NCBI GenBank assembly: GCA_012845835.1 | Contig: JABAKD010000002.1 | Location: 20,598,129 to 20,662,128, forward strand | Source: Undaria pinnatifida | Taxonomy: Eukaryota > Sar > Phaeophyceae > Laminariales > Alariaceae | Direction of reading: 5' to 3' | DNA length: 64,000 nucleotides | Shown here: positions 52,891-63,703 of the stretch, piece by piece | Layout: every line of letters starts with the position of its first letter | Numbering within the stretch: the first letter of the stretch is position 1 | Notes under the pieces: generated by a model | Told to the model about the DNA's origin: nothing | Seen by the model: the letters and a program-made list of their open reading frames with translations, nothing else | Database searches by the model: none | Translations under genes and position numbers: made by a program

Positions 52891-53550
52891 CGGGTTGGCT
52901 CATGCGACGCACGTGCAAGGGATCCGTGTGCTGAGCGTCACGTGGGACTGAATGTCAAGCGTGGTATTGACTTGTTATAAGCGCTCTTTCATCGGCGTCG
53001 ATGACATGGTGTTCGGGGGGAGGTTCGGCGACAGTGTGCAGGTGATTGCGTGGTCCGACTCAGTGGCATGTCTGGAGTTCGTTGCCTACTTCATCCAGGA
53101 CATCAACGGAGTGCAGTGGCCTGCTTTCCTCCAACAATCACTTGTAGGAGCCGTTTCAACCCAGGGTTGGGGGGAGCAACGTGGCCAAGCACTCTCTAGT
53201 TGATTATTGTAGGCGACTATTTTCGAGCACACTACTGACGGAATCACTAGTTCTGTAGTGGCGAGGGTGCAGGTGGTTCTGTCCTAAACGTTGGAGTTAT
53301 TGATTTTATTTCCAATTTCTTCCAGTAGGCGTGTTTTTTGGGTGGTATCAACCGAGTCTCGTGCCTCCGTAGTTCTACGCAATGACCTAGGAAATTCGGG
53401 AGCGTGTTATTATACTGAAGTGGAGTGTTACAGTGGGTACCCCGATTTAAGAGCGCCCGAGTTAAGAGCATTCGGAAGTTAAGAGCGGCCAACTCGTCAT
53501 GTCTCGCCCCACAAAAGGCTATATATTGCCCACTGCAGATGAGAGCGCGT

Positions 53551-53655
53551 TGTAACCCCTTTACAACTGGAAAGCCGTTTTTGGGAACAAAATCACCTGG
53601 CTTTAGTACTTGGCTTTAGTACAGGAAGGGGTTCGGGGGCTCTATAGGGGTGAAG
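53551..53655 (-). mobile_element. TTAA-type MITE, family H copy 3, minus
   Basis: GTAACCCCTTTACAACTGG at the left and GGGGGCTCTATAGGGGTGAA at the right; the interior carries a duplicated GGCTTTAGTACTT segment not present in the other copies. Terminal TTAA is degraded. Confidence 0.55.
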
Positions 53656-54129
53656 AGCGCATGTTTCGGCTTATCACGGGGCGATGTAAAATCGGGGTAG
53701 AGACTTTTTTTTTCTTCTTTTTTAGCCTTGACGGGCACACGCGTAGGTTGAAGGACAGCAGTAGTACACGTGTGCCTGTCGGGGAGAAGCCGGGGTTAGC
53801 GGATGGCTTGTTTTGCTTGTGATATGTGCAGAAAGTTCGGGCAGTCAAGGAATTCGGGGCCGGCTACACTGCAGTTTGTGTGGAATGTGGACCCCTTTTT
53901 TTAGTTGATTCCCAACGCTACAAGACTATGCACAAGATGGGAAACCGGGCACATCACCGGAGGGAAAGAGAAGGGAAGAAATAAAAAATACAGAAAGATA
54001 AAAAGGAAGGAAACATACAGAAACATGAACGAAAAAAGAGAAAGAAAGAAATAAAGAACATCCCGAGCATGAGGCAGCACGATGAAAACATAAACGTGCT
54101 ACTCGCATCATACTTGTCTACCTGATGCA

Positions 54130-54350
54130 TTTCCTTCCACAGCTGTCAGATTTTGCCCCCCTCACAAACGGGTTTTATAGTTTCCGCGCACAGACTGGCT
54201 AGCATCACCCTGTTGACCCTGGTACAGCTACACTGTAGTTCCAAGGGGAGTCGCCGACCTATATCCACACCCAATATTACGCGCGATCGGAGTACCACAC
54301 ATAGCTTGCAAATATGAGTTTCGACGAAATCTTCAATCTCACAGCTGGAG
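54130..54350 (-). repeat. Dispersed family A, inverted copy
   Basis: TTTATAGTTTCCGCGCACAG, AGCTACACTGTAGTTCC and CTCACAGCTGGAG; it joins directly onto the poly-T of the family T element, which probably inserted into it. Confidence 0.8.
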
Positions 54351-54759
54351 TTTTTTTTTTTTTTTTTTTTTTATCCTCCGGCGGATGGGGAAAAATAAAG
54401 CTTTAGCTCACCACACTTCCGCGTATTTTCATACGCGTCGTGTGTCGATTTAACTCAGTTGCTTTCGCAGCCCAACGCTAGCTGGCGCACCCTTCGAGTC
54501 CCATTGTAGGTATAGCGTAAGCTGTCCCTATCATTGGTCCTCGTTACAACCCCGGCAGCGCAAGCTGCCGTTGTATACGGGTGCGTGTGTATGTCGACCC
54601 GGCCTGTCCCCTGAGGGTCAGGTCCGGTGGAGATAGCCACCCGGAATGTCATCTTTCCGGGTAGTGTGGGACTTGCGCAAGCTCACCCACTAACAAAACC
54701 CCTGGCCATGGGAGATAGCCTTCCGCCGGACTTGGTCCAGTTACGGTCCACCCTACCCA
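54351..54759 (-). mobile_element. Poly-A retroposon, family T, minus copy
   Basis: Poly-T of 22 bases, then ATCCTCCGGCGGATGGGG. The body is near-identical in reverse to 12993-13395 as far as GTTACGGTCCACCCTACCC. The two full copies agree at most positions, implying recent spread. Confidence 0.75.
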
Positions 54760-57365
54760 TTCGGGCGTTGGTCCAGTGTATTTAGATTTTTATAACACAC
54801 CTGGTATACGAAGTATACTATTATTAATAGTACTGCTGTACTCTGTGCGACTATTGTTTATGTAATACTCCGTACAATTTTTCAATTGATAACATGGACT
54901 ACTTCGTAGATGAATAACTGCATTATTTAATTGTGTTCGTGTCGTGAGTCAACAAAAATACCGGGTTGATTTGATTAATTGATTATTATCATTGTTATTA
55001 TTATTATTATTATTATTATTTCTATTATTTTTTATTCTTGTATTGTATTGATTAATTATTGATGTGATCATGATTATTTGATTACAATCATGTGGCCATG
55101 ATCAAATCATGATTAATTGGTGGTGGTTGATTGATTAGTCATAATTATTTGATTATTTATAGAGAAACGGAAGGCGTTTTCATGCTGGGATATTTTGTTG
55201 GAACGTTTCGTTTCGTTTGTCACGAGAGAGACTTGTGCTGCTGTTACCCTCAAGCGTCAAGCATCTAGCATTGAGCATCAGATGGATGGAAAATGGCGAA
55301 GGAATATAGTATGCGAACGCTTTATTGTTATGTGGTCTTCCTTGTCATACTCGGAGGTCATGGGGCTACCTCTCCAATATTTTTCGCTCTTGCGAGCAAG
55401 AAGTTACTTATTACTGCTTCTGCGCTGGCCATGGTATGCATACCTACTTGAACTTCTGTGTGCGGCCCAGGCTGCGTAACTTTTTTCATAGACCAGGTAC
55501 TGGTATGATTTGGAGGGTGTGCTCCACGCACTAACTTTGGTATATATGTCAACCTTTCGAGGGCAGTCGTCTCGGTTATAGCTTATTTCGGTCCAAGTAG
55601 AGGGCGTACGAAAAACAATCCACGACCCACACTACAGCACACTACAGGCTGGTTCAAGTAAAAAGCCGAAAATTAACCCCCCCCGCGAATGCCGCTCGCA
55701 ATATCTAGTCAAAGAGTAAATATTTGACCCCCCATGACCAGTGGAGGATGGTGACATGGCCTTCTTTTTTTAACGGCCACGGGCTGTCTCTAGGAGCGAA
55801 ACTCGTTTTGACCAATGACAGGCCTTCAATTTTTTCAGTAATACCAGGGGGGCTTAGCCGCGGCGGGCTGATGCGCGCCTGCGGCTCCGCGCACGCTCGT
55901 AAGACAGGTAGCAAACAAAGCGGAGAGGGACCGTAAAAGCAACAATTACTGCCAAGGGGTGCGGTGTGGTATTAAATCAGTTCATAGTGTTGTAAGTATA
56001 AGGTGGAGCGAGTGTGGAGGGGGGTTGTATATATTGACGGGAGAAAGCAATGGAACGGTCGAGAGGACGAGAAATCCATGATGGTTACAAGTATAGTATC
56101 ATATGCCAGGTACACACGAGTACCGGCGGGTAGTATGGCGGGACTACTACATCAGCAGCAGTAATCGCCAAACCACCTTGTATACCTCGAACGTACTGCT
56201 GCTGTATCATCGTTTTCAGCAGCCCAGCCCCATGTACCTGGACCTATCTCCTCTCTTCTCTCCTGTATGCGAGTACTCGTATCCATGTTTTGGCCACGAG
56301 ACTCATTAATCAGCTTGCAACGTTGAGAATCTAGACCGCTCAACCGTTGGAATTTAGTATTGACCGCTCCATTGGTCGAACTCACAGCTGGCGTATTTGA
56401 ACCAGTTTTGCCAAAAAATAATGTTCAGCAGAGAGGCAGCCTGGGCACGGTGCAAGCACGCCCTAGACCTCCTCCAACACAGTCGGAGTCGGGAGCAAGA
56501 TGAGGGAATTTCGGGCCGAGGGGGGATCTTCATCGCAAGCTAGCACGGCAAAAGCTCAAAAATACGTTTGAGAAAGCTGAGGAGCCTTCGCCGAGCAGCA
56601 GCTACAATTTTGTATATGTACAAGGGCTCCGCATGGGCGCCGGCGAATGCCGGCGCCCATGCTACGGGTAGGGCAGGGCAGCACTTCGACAATTTTAGGT
56701 GTAGCTGTCCGATTTGGCATTCATTGAACTTTGAAGTAATGCCAAGAGTTTAATACGAACATGGGATTATGAAGGTCACACTTTGGCAGAAGAAAAACGT
56801 AATATTATACAAGAAGGCAAGGATAGGCGAAACACACTATGTTAAATGCGCCGTCAAGTAAAAGTTGGCGTCTATCAAGCAAAAATACCGAAAAGAGTAT
56901 TGAGAACCTGCGTCGCCTCTAGGCGAAACAAAAGAGGCCTTGGCATTAATGCAGAGACTGCACTGCTGTCCCCGTGGCAATGGAGGTTCGAAGTCGACAG
57001 GATGCAAAGTCGGTTTGCATCAAACGTCGACATGGGGCCATGTCAGCCGGCGAGGTTTTGGAAGAAGATAGCTTTGTTTGTTGTATGAAGGCTGTCGCAT
57101 TGATTGGTCTGCGTGGTCGCGGGCGAGGATGAAAACGAAGAAGATGAGAGCGATCTCTCGGTGCGGCGGCGTTGTCTAAGATGGGTGCGGGGGTGGCTTT
57201 GCTCGTACGGGAAGTTGGCGTAGCTCTTCGTCTCTGTTTTTTCTCGGGAAGGCGGGATATGTGTGTCTGCTGTCTTTGCTTCGCGGGTGCTTTCACGTTG
57301 TCGAAATTGGACGCGTCCCGTCAATACATAATATCCGGAGTGTCTCTTTTTTTTCTTATTTTTTT
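54760..57365. other. Spacer within gene C intron, no supported exon
   Basis: AT-rich section with an ATT microsatellite (54999-55020), TGATTAATTG-type repeats, and a GCCGCAGGCGCGCATCAGCC module near 55855-55895 inverted relative to 46277. The rest looks unique. Confidence 0.4.
56631..56662. repeat. Perfect 14-bp hairpin
   Basis: GCATGGGCGCCGGC, loop GAAT, then the exact complement GCCGGCGCCCATGC. GC-rich and isolated; no gene is attached. Confidence 0.85.
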
Positions 57366-57659
57366 TTTTCACACTTCTCCTTTCCAGCTTCTGGACAAGC
57401 CATGGTCACAGGTGTCGTCCCTTTTCCCCCCCGGTTCTTGCCTTCAATTTTTATCGCGCATAGGGTTCAGCAATCCCACTGCTCGTCGATTTTTCATCGA
57501 GTGTTGCTAACTCACGCTCTCGCGTTTTCCGCAAGTGAATTTGTGCACAAGAAAAAGTCCCCACGCATTTATACGAGTATGCACTTGGGGGGATTCGAAC
57601 TCACGAAACTGACCTATACCAGGCTCGAGGATATCCTGATACGCCACCGGGGCGACCGG
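57366..57659 (-). mobile_element. tRNA-derived SINE (family S1), minus
   Basis: Inverted full-length copy with the T-rich tail on the left, body AGGTGTCGTCCCTTTTCCCC, box B as GGGATTCGAACTCACG and head CCACCGGGGCGACCGG on the right. Confidence 0.75.
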
Positions 57660-57778
57660 CATCTCTCTATACCATGACGACTGCTGACGGTGCCGTGCGT
57701 ATTTCCTAGAGACTAGCATATTATTTACTGGTAGTAGTAATATACCTTTGCAACATTTTTTTTTCTTCATCCCATTTA

Positions 57779-58095
57779 TTATGCTCGCACCACTTTCGCG
57801 CTCCCTCCCAGTAGTAACTCAGATCCGGGGTCACATAGCGGGCCGTCCTCCTCCCTCCCCACTTCGGCACGTGCCTTCATTTTTACCGCGAGGAGAATCC
57901 AGCATTTTCTTCCCTCGTCGACTCGCGTCAAATTGTACCTACCCACGCTGCTAGGCGCTCTCAGCAGTTGATCCTTTTGTTTTGCATTTTTGCAACTAAA
58001 GTCAAATCTCATCGTGGTGGGTGTCGAACTCGAGGACAACCAAACGTTAGTAGTATTCGAGAGTAAAACCACTAGACCACCGGCGCGGCCGGCTG
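57779..58095 (-). mobile_element. tRNA-derived SINE (family S2), minus
   Basis: On the minus strand the head reads GGTGGTCTAGTGGTTTTACTC, a clean box A, and GAGTTCGACACCCACC, a clean box B. The spacing is too long for a normal tRNA. The body differs from S1, but both share a CCTTCATTTTTA(C/T)CGCG module on the plus strand. A body fragment recurs at 50878. Confidence 0.7.
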
Positions 58096-58559
58096 ACAAT
58101 TGATTAAAACAAAACAGGATCTTTCCATAGAGATTACATTCCCCCATATTGTATGATAGTACGATGGTTGACGCCGCGTTACGTACCCAGAGAGGTGTTG
58201 CCTATATGCTGTCAGTCAACGTTATTATATACTGATGGAGCCTGTGTCCTGTGACCACGGACTTGATTATGGGAGTTGATGTGAGAACAACAACAACAAC
58301 AACTACTGCTGCTCTTGGAGCTCGGAATTTGAAAACAGCGTACCAGGTATATATCGCTGACTACTACTATACCTTGGATTGTTGCTGTGTCATTGATTAG
58401 TACGCCACGCGTTGACCCGTTCTCGGAAAAGCAACTGCCCAGGAATCCAAAACCCAAGATCGTCCCCGCTATTCTCGAATGTGTTTCTTATCTCCCGTAC
58501 GTGGTACGCGTTGACCATCAGGTATAGGGGACGGATATGGAAGGCGTTGGACAGCGCCC

Positions 58560-58800
58560 TTCGAACAAAGTGACTTGACCGAGAAATCCTACAGCACTGC
58601 CCACTGAGCTACTTAATCACTTGACTCTCATTGTGGGTAGTGCTACATGACGTGTTAAACTACCGAAATAACCATTCATAATGTCAGCGCGCACGCTCGA
58701 AAACGACAAATATGAAGACGGTGAGAATCGAACTCACGACACAGCACTACCCACTGCACGTGACTCACTAACTCAGTAGTGGGTTATGCTAAAATACCAA
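58560..58800 (-). mobile_element. tRNA-like pair, possible third SINE head
   Basis: Minus-strand TAGCTCAGTGGGCAGTG (58592-58612 region) is a clean box A, and GTGAGTTCGATTCTCACC near 58715-58732 is a clean box B following GTGCAGTGGGTAGTGCTG. Two tRNA-like modules appear arranged in tandem. No complete cloverleaf could be drawn by eye. Confidence 0.45.
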
Positions 58801-59411
58801 CCAAATACGTGTTCGAGTTCGTTAATTAATTCTCACCGACTTCGTAAGAGGGATCTCCGGAGCTTTCCCCTCTCCACGTACTACAGTTAGTAGTACTCAG
58901 GAGAACACTAACAGTTCTTCGAGGCCGCCATGAACAAAGCAACGCCGGGAAAAAAATTGGATTCAAATTTGGAAATGATGCCAATTGGGAAAGTTGTCCC
59001 TCATTTATTCGTTCAAGCTGTACATATGCCAAGATCCGAGAATAGCTCTTGTATATACCGGCCAAAATACAAAAAAAAACGCACTTCTCGCTTGTCTCGC
59101 TCAGCGTCCGTCCGCACGTTTATACTGTGGCGGGCAGTTGTTGCAGGCAACGTTACCTGGCCCATGCCGTGCATGCCTCGTCTCACACCCCTGGCATCTG
59201 GTGCCCTACGCTGCTCTGGGTCTCGGACGGGACGGGGCACATAACCTTGCTTCGTCTCGTCTCGGGTCTTGGGCCCTTGATGACTCGAGTGTGGAATGGA
59301 AGTTCAACTTACTAAACAAAAAGGGAGAAACAATCGCGAAAAAGTTTAGAATCGTGTTGGCAGAAAAACCAAATGTGCAGGACGCAGCTGAAAGGTCAAG
59401 AAACAGGAAAT

Positions 59412-59810
59412 AATTCAGTTGTTGTTGTTGTTGTTGTTGTTGTTCTTACATTTACTCGCATCATCAAGTCCGTGATCACAGGACAGGCTCCAGTCACTCT
59501 GGAGCTGAGGAAAACCGCATGAGGGAAAAACACAAACAACCTTAGGTGGTACACGCATATATCACAGCTGACGCAATTCATGCCTCCACCAGAAACATAT
59601 AAAAGTGAAATCGGGAGTCAGTCTACGATGTGCCAGCTCCATACCGGTGCATACGTCTCATTACTCGCGTCTGGAAAAACCGACTATACCGCTTGCCACC
59701 CAAGAAAGACTACCACGTATATATTGCACGTAGTATTTATCACTACGCATACGCACGACAAACGCTAGTCAATTTGAAAAAAGAAACAAAGAACAAATAA
59801 GAAGAGAAAG
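59412..59810. repeat. Dispersed family C, copy 2
   Basis: Same order as 51525-51900 with about 90 percent identity, ending in GAAAAAAGAAACAAAGAAC. The GTT repeat at its left is longer. Confidence 0.8.
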
Positions 59811-60759
59811 GAAAGGAATTTCGGGGGTCTACTGGTGAGTCTGTCACCAGAACGGGATGTCACGTGGTTTTTCGACGGTCTACAGCAGTATTACGAACGA
59901 CTTCCGATACACCCACCAAAGCACGGACTACCGGCCAATTACGCGATCGACAGCTGGCCGTGGTTGTCACGTGTCTCTGTGTTGGAGGCCCCTGTGCCCT
60001 GCCTCTTGTTCGCTCTTGTTCATAAAAAACATGCGGTGGGCTCGATGGTCTCACGGCAGCAGCACACCAGAACGTCCGCTCGTACGACGTATCATTCTTA
60101 CAGGAAATGTAATTTCTTTTTTTTCATCAATATGAAGATAAAACGGTCGTTATATATTGGACAGAGTGATGCGTGTACGACTAAACTTGCCAACGGCACT
60201 CGTACTGCACTTTGAGCTATCTGCTGTGGTTCTGGTTGCTACTAGTTGCTGCAGTATGTGCTAGAAGTTTTGCCCTTCGGCTACTGCTGCTACACCTGCC
60301 GTTGTGTGTTTGCCAATGTCGTCAGTTGGCGTTCATGCTCGTCGACCATACTGCTGTTCTCACCCAGTACGTACGGGTTTCTTCGTACCTCAACCGTACG
60401 ACGACGAGCTCAAAACAGAAGGAAGGTGTTCCAGTTCCGCGAATCGCATACTTCGGTCGAGACAAAAAAAACTCCTGACCAAATCCCCGACACTACAGAA
60501 ATATTTTTTATATATGTATTTATTCAGGCTTTTTCCAAGCGGGGGCGAAAAAAACGAGCTTCGCCGCATTTTGCACGGCCCGGTTGAAGGTACTCCAAGC
60601 ATGTCTGTAGAAAATTTCGACAAAAAAGACGAAAATTTGACCTGCCTATGTTTGACATTAAGCAGAATATACCGAAAAACTGGATTCTCCACTAAAACCA
60701 AGTCATGTGAAGGAAATAACGTACGAAATCTTGATCATTTTTACCCACAAAAGTCCAAA

Positions 60760-61563
60760 TGTCCACGCCGTTTTTGAGAGATAGACCCTAATTTTCACGT
60801 GTTCTACATGCCCATCCCGACGCTTGACCTCCGGGAGTCTTTCTTTTCTTCGCCGAAAATCTTTGGTCTAAAGCCACTGTTTATGGAAAAACGAATCTTG
60901 AGCTTGTTTTTCCTCCAGATTTTCTCTTTCCTGCGTATTTAAGTCCATTTTCCTCGCGGAGAGCACAAAACCGACTATTCTCTCGAAAATATCTGTTGGA
61001 GCTCTGTTTCGGGGCTTTCCGGCAAACCTATCCATTGCCACAGGGGCGCAGACCTCGATTTTAAGGGCTGGGTAAGATTCGTCCAAGACGTGAAAAATAA
61101 AAAATCCCGTTATTTTCAGTTTATTTTCCATATATATGGCCAAGATTCTCTGAAAAATGAGTGTTTTTTTGCTGCAGGAAATGTTAGACCTCTTTTTTTT
61201 TTTCAAATAAACGAAAATGAAGCCCTGTAGTAACGGATAGGTTCGATGGACAGCCCTGGAAAAGAGCTCGGATGTTTTTTTTCAACAGAATGGTCGGCTT
61301 CATGCTCTCCGCGAGAAAAATTGACGAAAATACGCAGCAGGAAAAAGAGAAGATCTGGAGGAAGAACAAGATCAAGACTCGTTTTTCCACAACAACGGTG
61401 GCCTAAGGTGGTCCACATTTTCCGAAAAATATTACCTGACGAAAAAGTCAGGCGAAAAAAACAAAACAAAACAGGACAAAAATTCCCAGGTGAGGTCTTC
61501 GCAACGGCACACGGAAGACGTGTGCAGAAGTCCACGGTCTGAATCGACAAAACGGCGTGGACA
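60760..61563. mobile_element. Foldback element, arms about 300 bp
   Basis: The left arm (GTCCACGCCGTTTT, GGAAAAACGAATCTTGAGCT, CCAGATTTTCTCTTTCCTGC, CTCGCGGAGAGCA) is mirrored by the right arm (TGCTCTCCGCGAG, AGATCTGGAGG, CTCGTTTTTCC, AAAACGGCGTGGAC). The loop is about 180 bases. Arms are roughly 75-80 percent complementary. No coding frame or target duplication recognised. Confidence 0.65.
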
Positions 61564-61975
61564 ATCTCGCCGGGGAATGAATTTCCGGCTTTTTACTTGA
61601 ACCAGCCTGTACCACCCCCGCCTCACCCAGAATGGGCGATCTTGTTCGCCACAAATCGCCATACAAGCTTAATAAGCTTGCACAGCCCCGAATGTGGTGC
61701 ACTGCCTGTCCAGATATTCACCATGACATGCACAACGAAGCCGATCTCATGTTAATGAACAATAAAACTCACCAAAGTTGGGGCGATTGATTTAATCATG
61801 ATTATTTTATTATTAATCAATGAATCAAGAAAAACTTTATATGGTTATGATTGGAAGCAATCAAAACAAAGAAACGTGATTAACCATCGCGCTGATTGTT
61901 GGTTCACAACACTAAACTGCATGAAAAGACTCTTTTGCTGCCTGTGCGTTCGTTTTTGTTTCGTCTCATGAGCAG

Positions 61976-62069
61976 GACGTGATGGTGGCCGCGGTTGGAC
62001 TGTCCGATGACCCCCTGTCCCTCATGATGGAGGAGAGGGCTGTCGCAAGAAACTTGTCGCGGTATGAGG
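61976..62069 (+). CDS. Gene C internal exon
   Basis: 94-nt exon with acceptor TCGTCTCATGAGCAG and consensus donor GAGG followed by GTGAGTA. Phase 0 start matches the donor at 48865; phase 1 end. The peptide starts DVMVAAVGLSDDPLSLMMEE and ends RAVARNLSRYE, non-repetitive and typical of folded protein, which makes this one of the best-supported exons of the gene. Confidence 0.65.
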
Positions 62070-62489
62070 GTGAGTACGCAATCTATTAATAGCAATCAAG
62101 CAAGCTTAGCGATCAGAGTAAGCATAGCAATCAAGGCGAGCGAAGTGAACGACGCCAAAGTATAGTAAAGTCAAGCTGAGCTGAGCTAAGCGCACAATTA
62201 CTGCAAGCGAAGCCAGCAAAGCGAACATATAATTGCTATGAATAGCATCGTTACGTAACGCCTCTCGGGCTCGGGCGCATGAAGGGCAACAGTCCACCGC
62301 CCCCCGCGGAGGACGAGCCAACCGTCTTACGTGCCCCCACCCCCGGACAAGCCGAATGTCCTCCGTTCCTCCTCCTCCGACTGCTGCTGTTGAAATCTTC
62401 GCCCCTTTCCCTTCCCCGACCACCCGCCTCCCACCGCATTCCCCCCCGCCCCCCGTGCATCCCCCACCCATCCCCCACCGTCGCCTTTC

Positions 62490-62605
62490 CTTGCCGCCGT
62501 CACCGTCGCCGTCACGGCAATCGTCACTATTGCGATAACCGTCACTGTCACCGTCACCATCTCCGTCACCATCACGCCAACCGTCACCGTCACCGCCGCC
62601 GTTGA
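62490..62605. repeat. (CCGTCA)n hexanucleotide array
   Basis: Degenerate CCGTCA/CCATCA units fill the end of the intron just before the acceptor at 62609 and may serve as its pyrimidine-rich tract. Confidence 0.85.
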
Positions 62606-62609
62606 AAAG

Positions 62610-62998
62610 GCGCTGTGCTCGACGATGACGACGACCCGTTGGGCGACGCTATCATCGCGCCCTCACGCTCGAGCGGGTCGCTAGGATCCGACGGCGGTAT
62701 GAGCGGCGGCGGCATCGACGAGTCTGAGCGATGGTCGGGATTGCCAGTGACGGCGGCGGCAGCTGCAACGGCAGCAGCATTAGCAGCAGTAACAGTGGGG
62801 GGATCGGGGACGGGAGCGGGGGCGGGGGTGGGTGGAGGAAGAAGAGGCGTGTCCGATAAGGGCCGGGCTGAGCAAGAGGCCGGGGACGGGGAGAGCAGAG
62901 GGTGGGGGAAGCGGTGGGAGTCGCAACGCCAACGCATGCTGCGGGAATTCGGGGAAGGTGGTGGTAGCTCGCGTGCGGGTGCGAGCGGCGCGGATCAG
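62610..62998 (+). CDS. Gene C internal exon
   Basis: 389-nt exon after CCGTTGAAAAG. Its first two bases complete a Gly codon from the G ending the previous exon, giving GAVLDDDDDPLGDAIIAPSR. An Ala run and Gly-rich stretch follow, then a charged end with KRWESQRQRMLREFGEG. The donor is GATCAG followed by GTGCGT, phase 0. The phase agreement on both sides supports the model. Confidence 0.6.
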
Positions 62999-63059
62999 GT
63001 GCGTTGCTCGGGAGCGGGAGGAGGGCGTCTGTCGTTTGCTTCTTTGTGTTGTCGGGGTT

Positions 63060-63190
63060 AGAAGGGGGGGGGGGGGGGGGGCGGGAGGGGCATAGGGGAG
63101 GGGAGTGGGAAGGGGCAAGGGGATGGAAGGGGGGAGGGAGTGGGAAGGGGGGAGGGGGTGGGAAAGGAGGGAGGGGTGTGGACGCAGCCT
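63060..63190. repeat. G-tract and GGGAGGGGG array
   Basis: Purine-rich array with an 18-base G-run in the intron after the exon at 62610-62998. Confidence 0.85.
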
Positions 63191-63703
63191 TGGACGAGGC
63201 TGGGGAGCGCAGTCACAATACGTCTGTTTGTTGTGTGCGTTGTTTTGGCACGCATGAGGTTGTCGTGATTATTTTATTTAGCCGATTTAACGAAGAGCAA
63301 GGTATTTTAACGGGGGCGGATGAGGAAACTAGCTTTGGTTTAAGGTAGCTGTCGCGTGCTTTTGACCCTCCCCACCTCCCCTCCCCCTCCTCTCGCAATA
63401 CCATGAAGCCCCGCTAACGGCTCTCACTTCCTCAGTTTTCTCTTACTGCATGTGTACAATATGCCCTGGTCCCAGCCGATTTGCCCTTTCTTAACTCCAC
63501 TGTTCTCTTAAATTGCCGGGGTGCCTACTGTATGTGTATAATAGGAACCGTTTAAAAATAGTATAATATGTCCTGCGTCTGTCCTGCATCTATCGTGCCT
63601 GTCGTGCGTGTCTTGCGTATCGCGTGCGCCCTGTGTATGTGTCCTGCGTATCGCGTGTTTGTCCCAATCCCACCGGTATGAGTTGGCATCGGTACTTCTA
63701 CAG

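Noticed and set aside
57995-58095. Functional tRNA gene on the minus strand
   Set aside because: Boxes A and B are clean, but the spacing and anticodon arm do not fold into a standard tRNA, and it continues into a SINE body.
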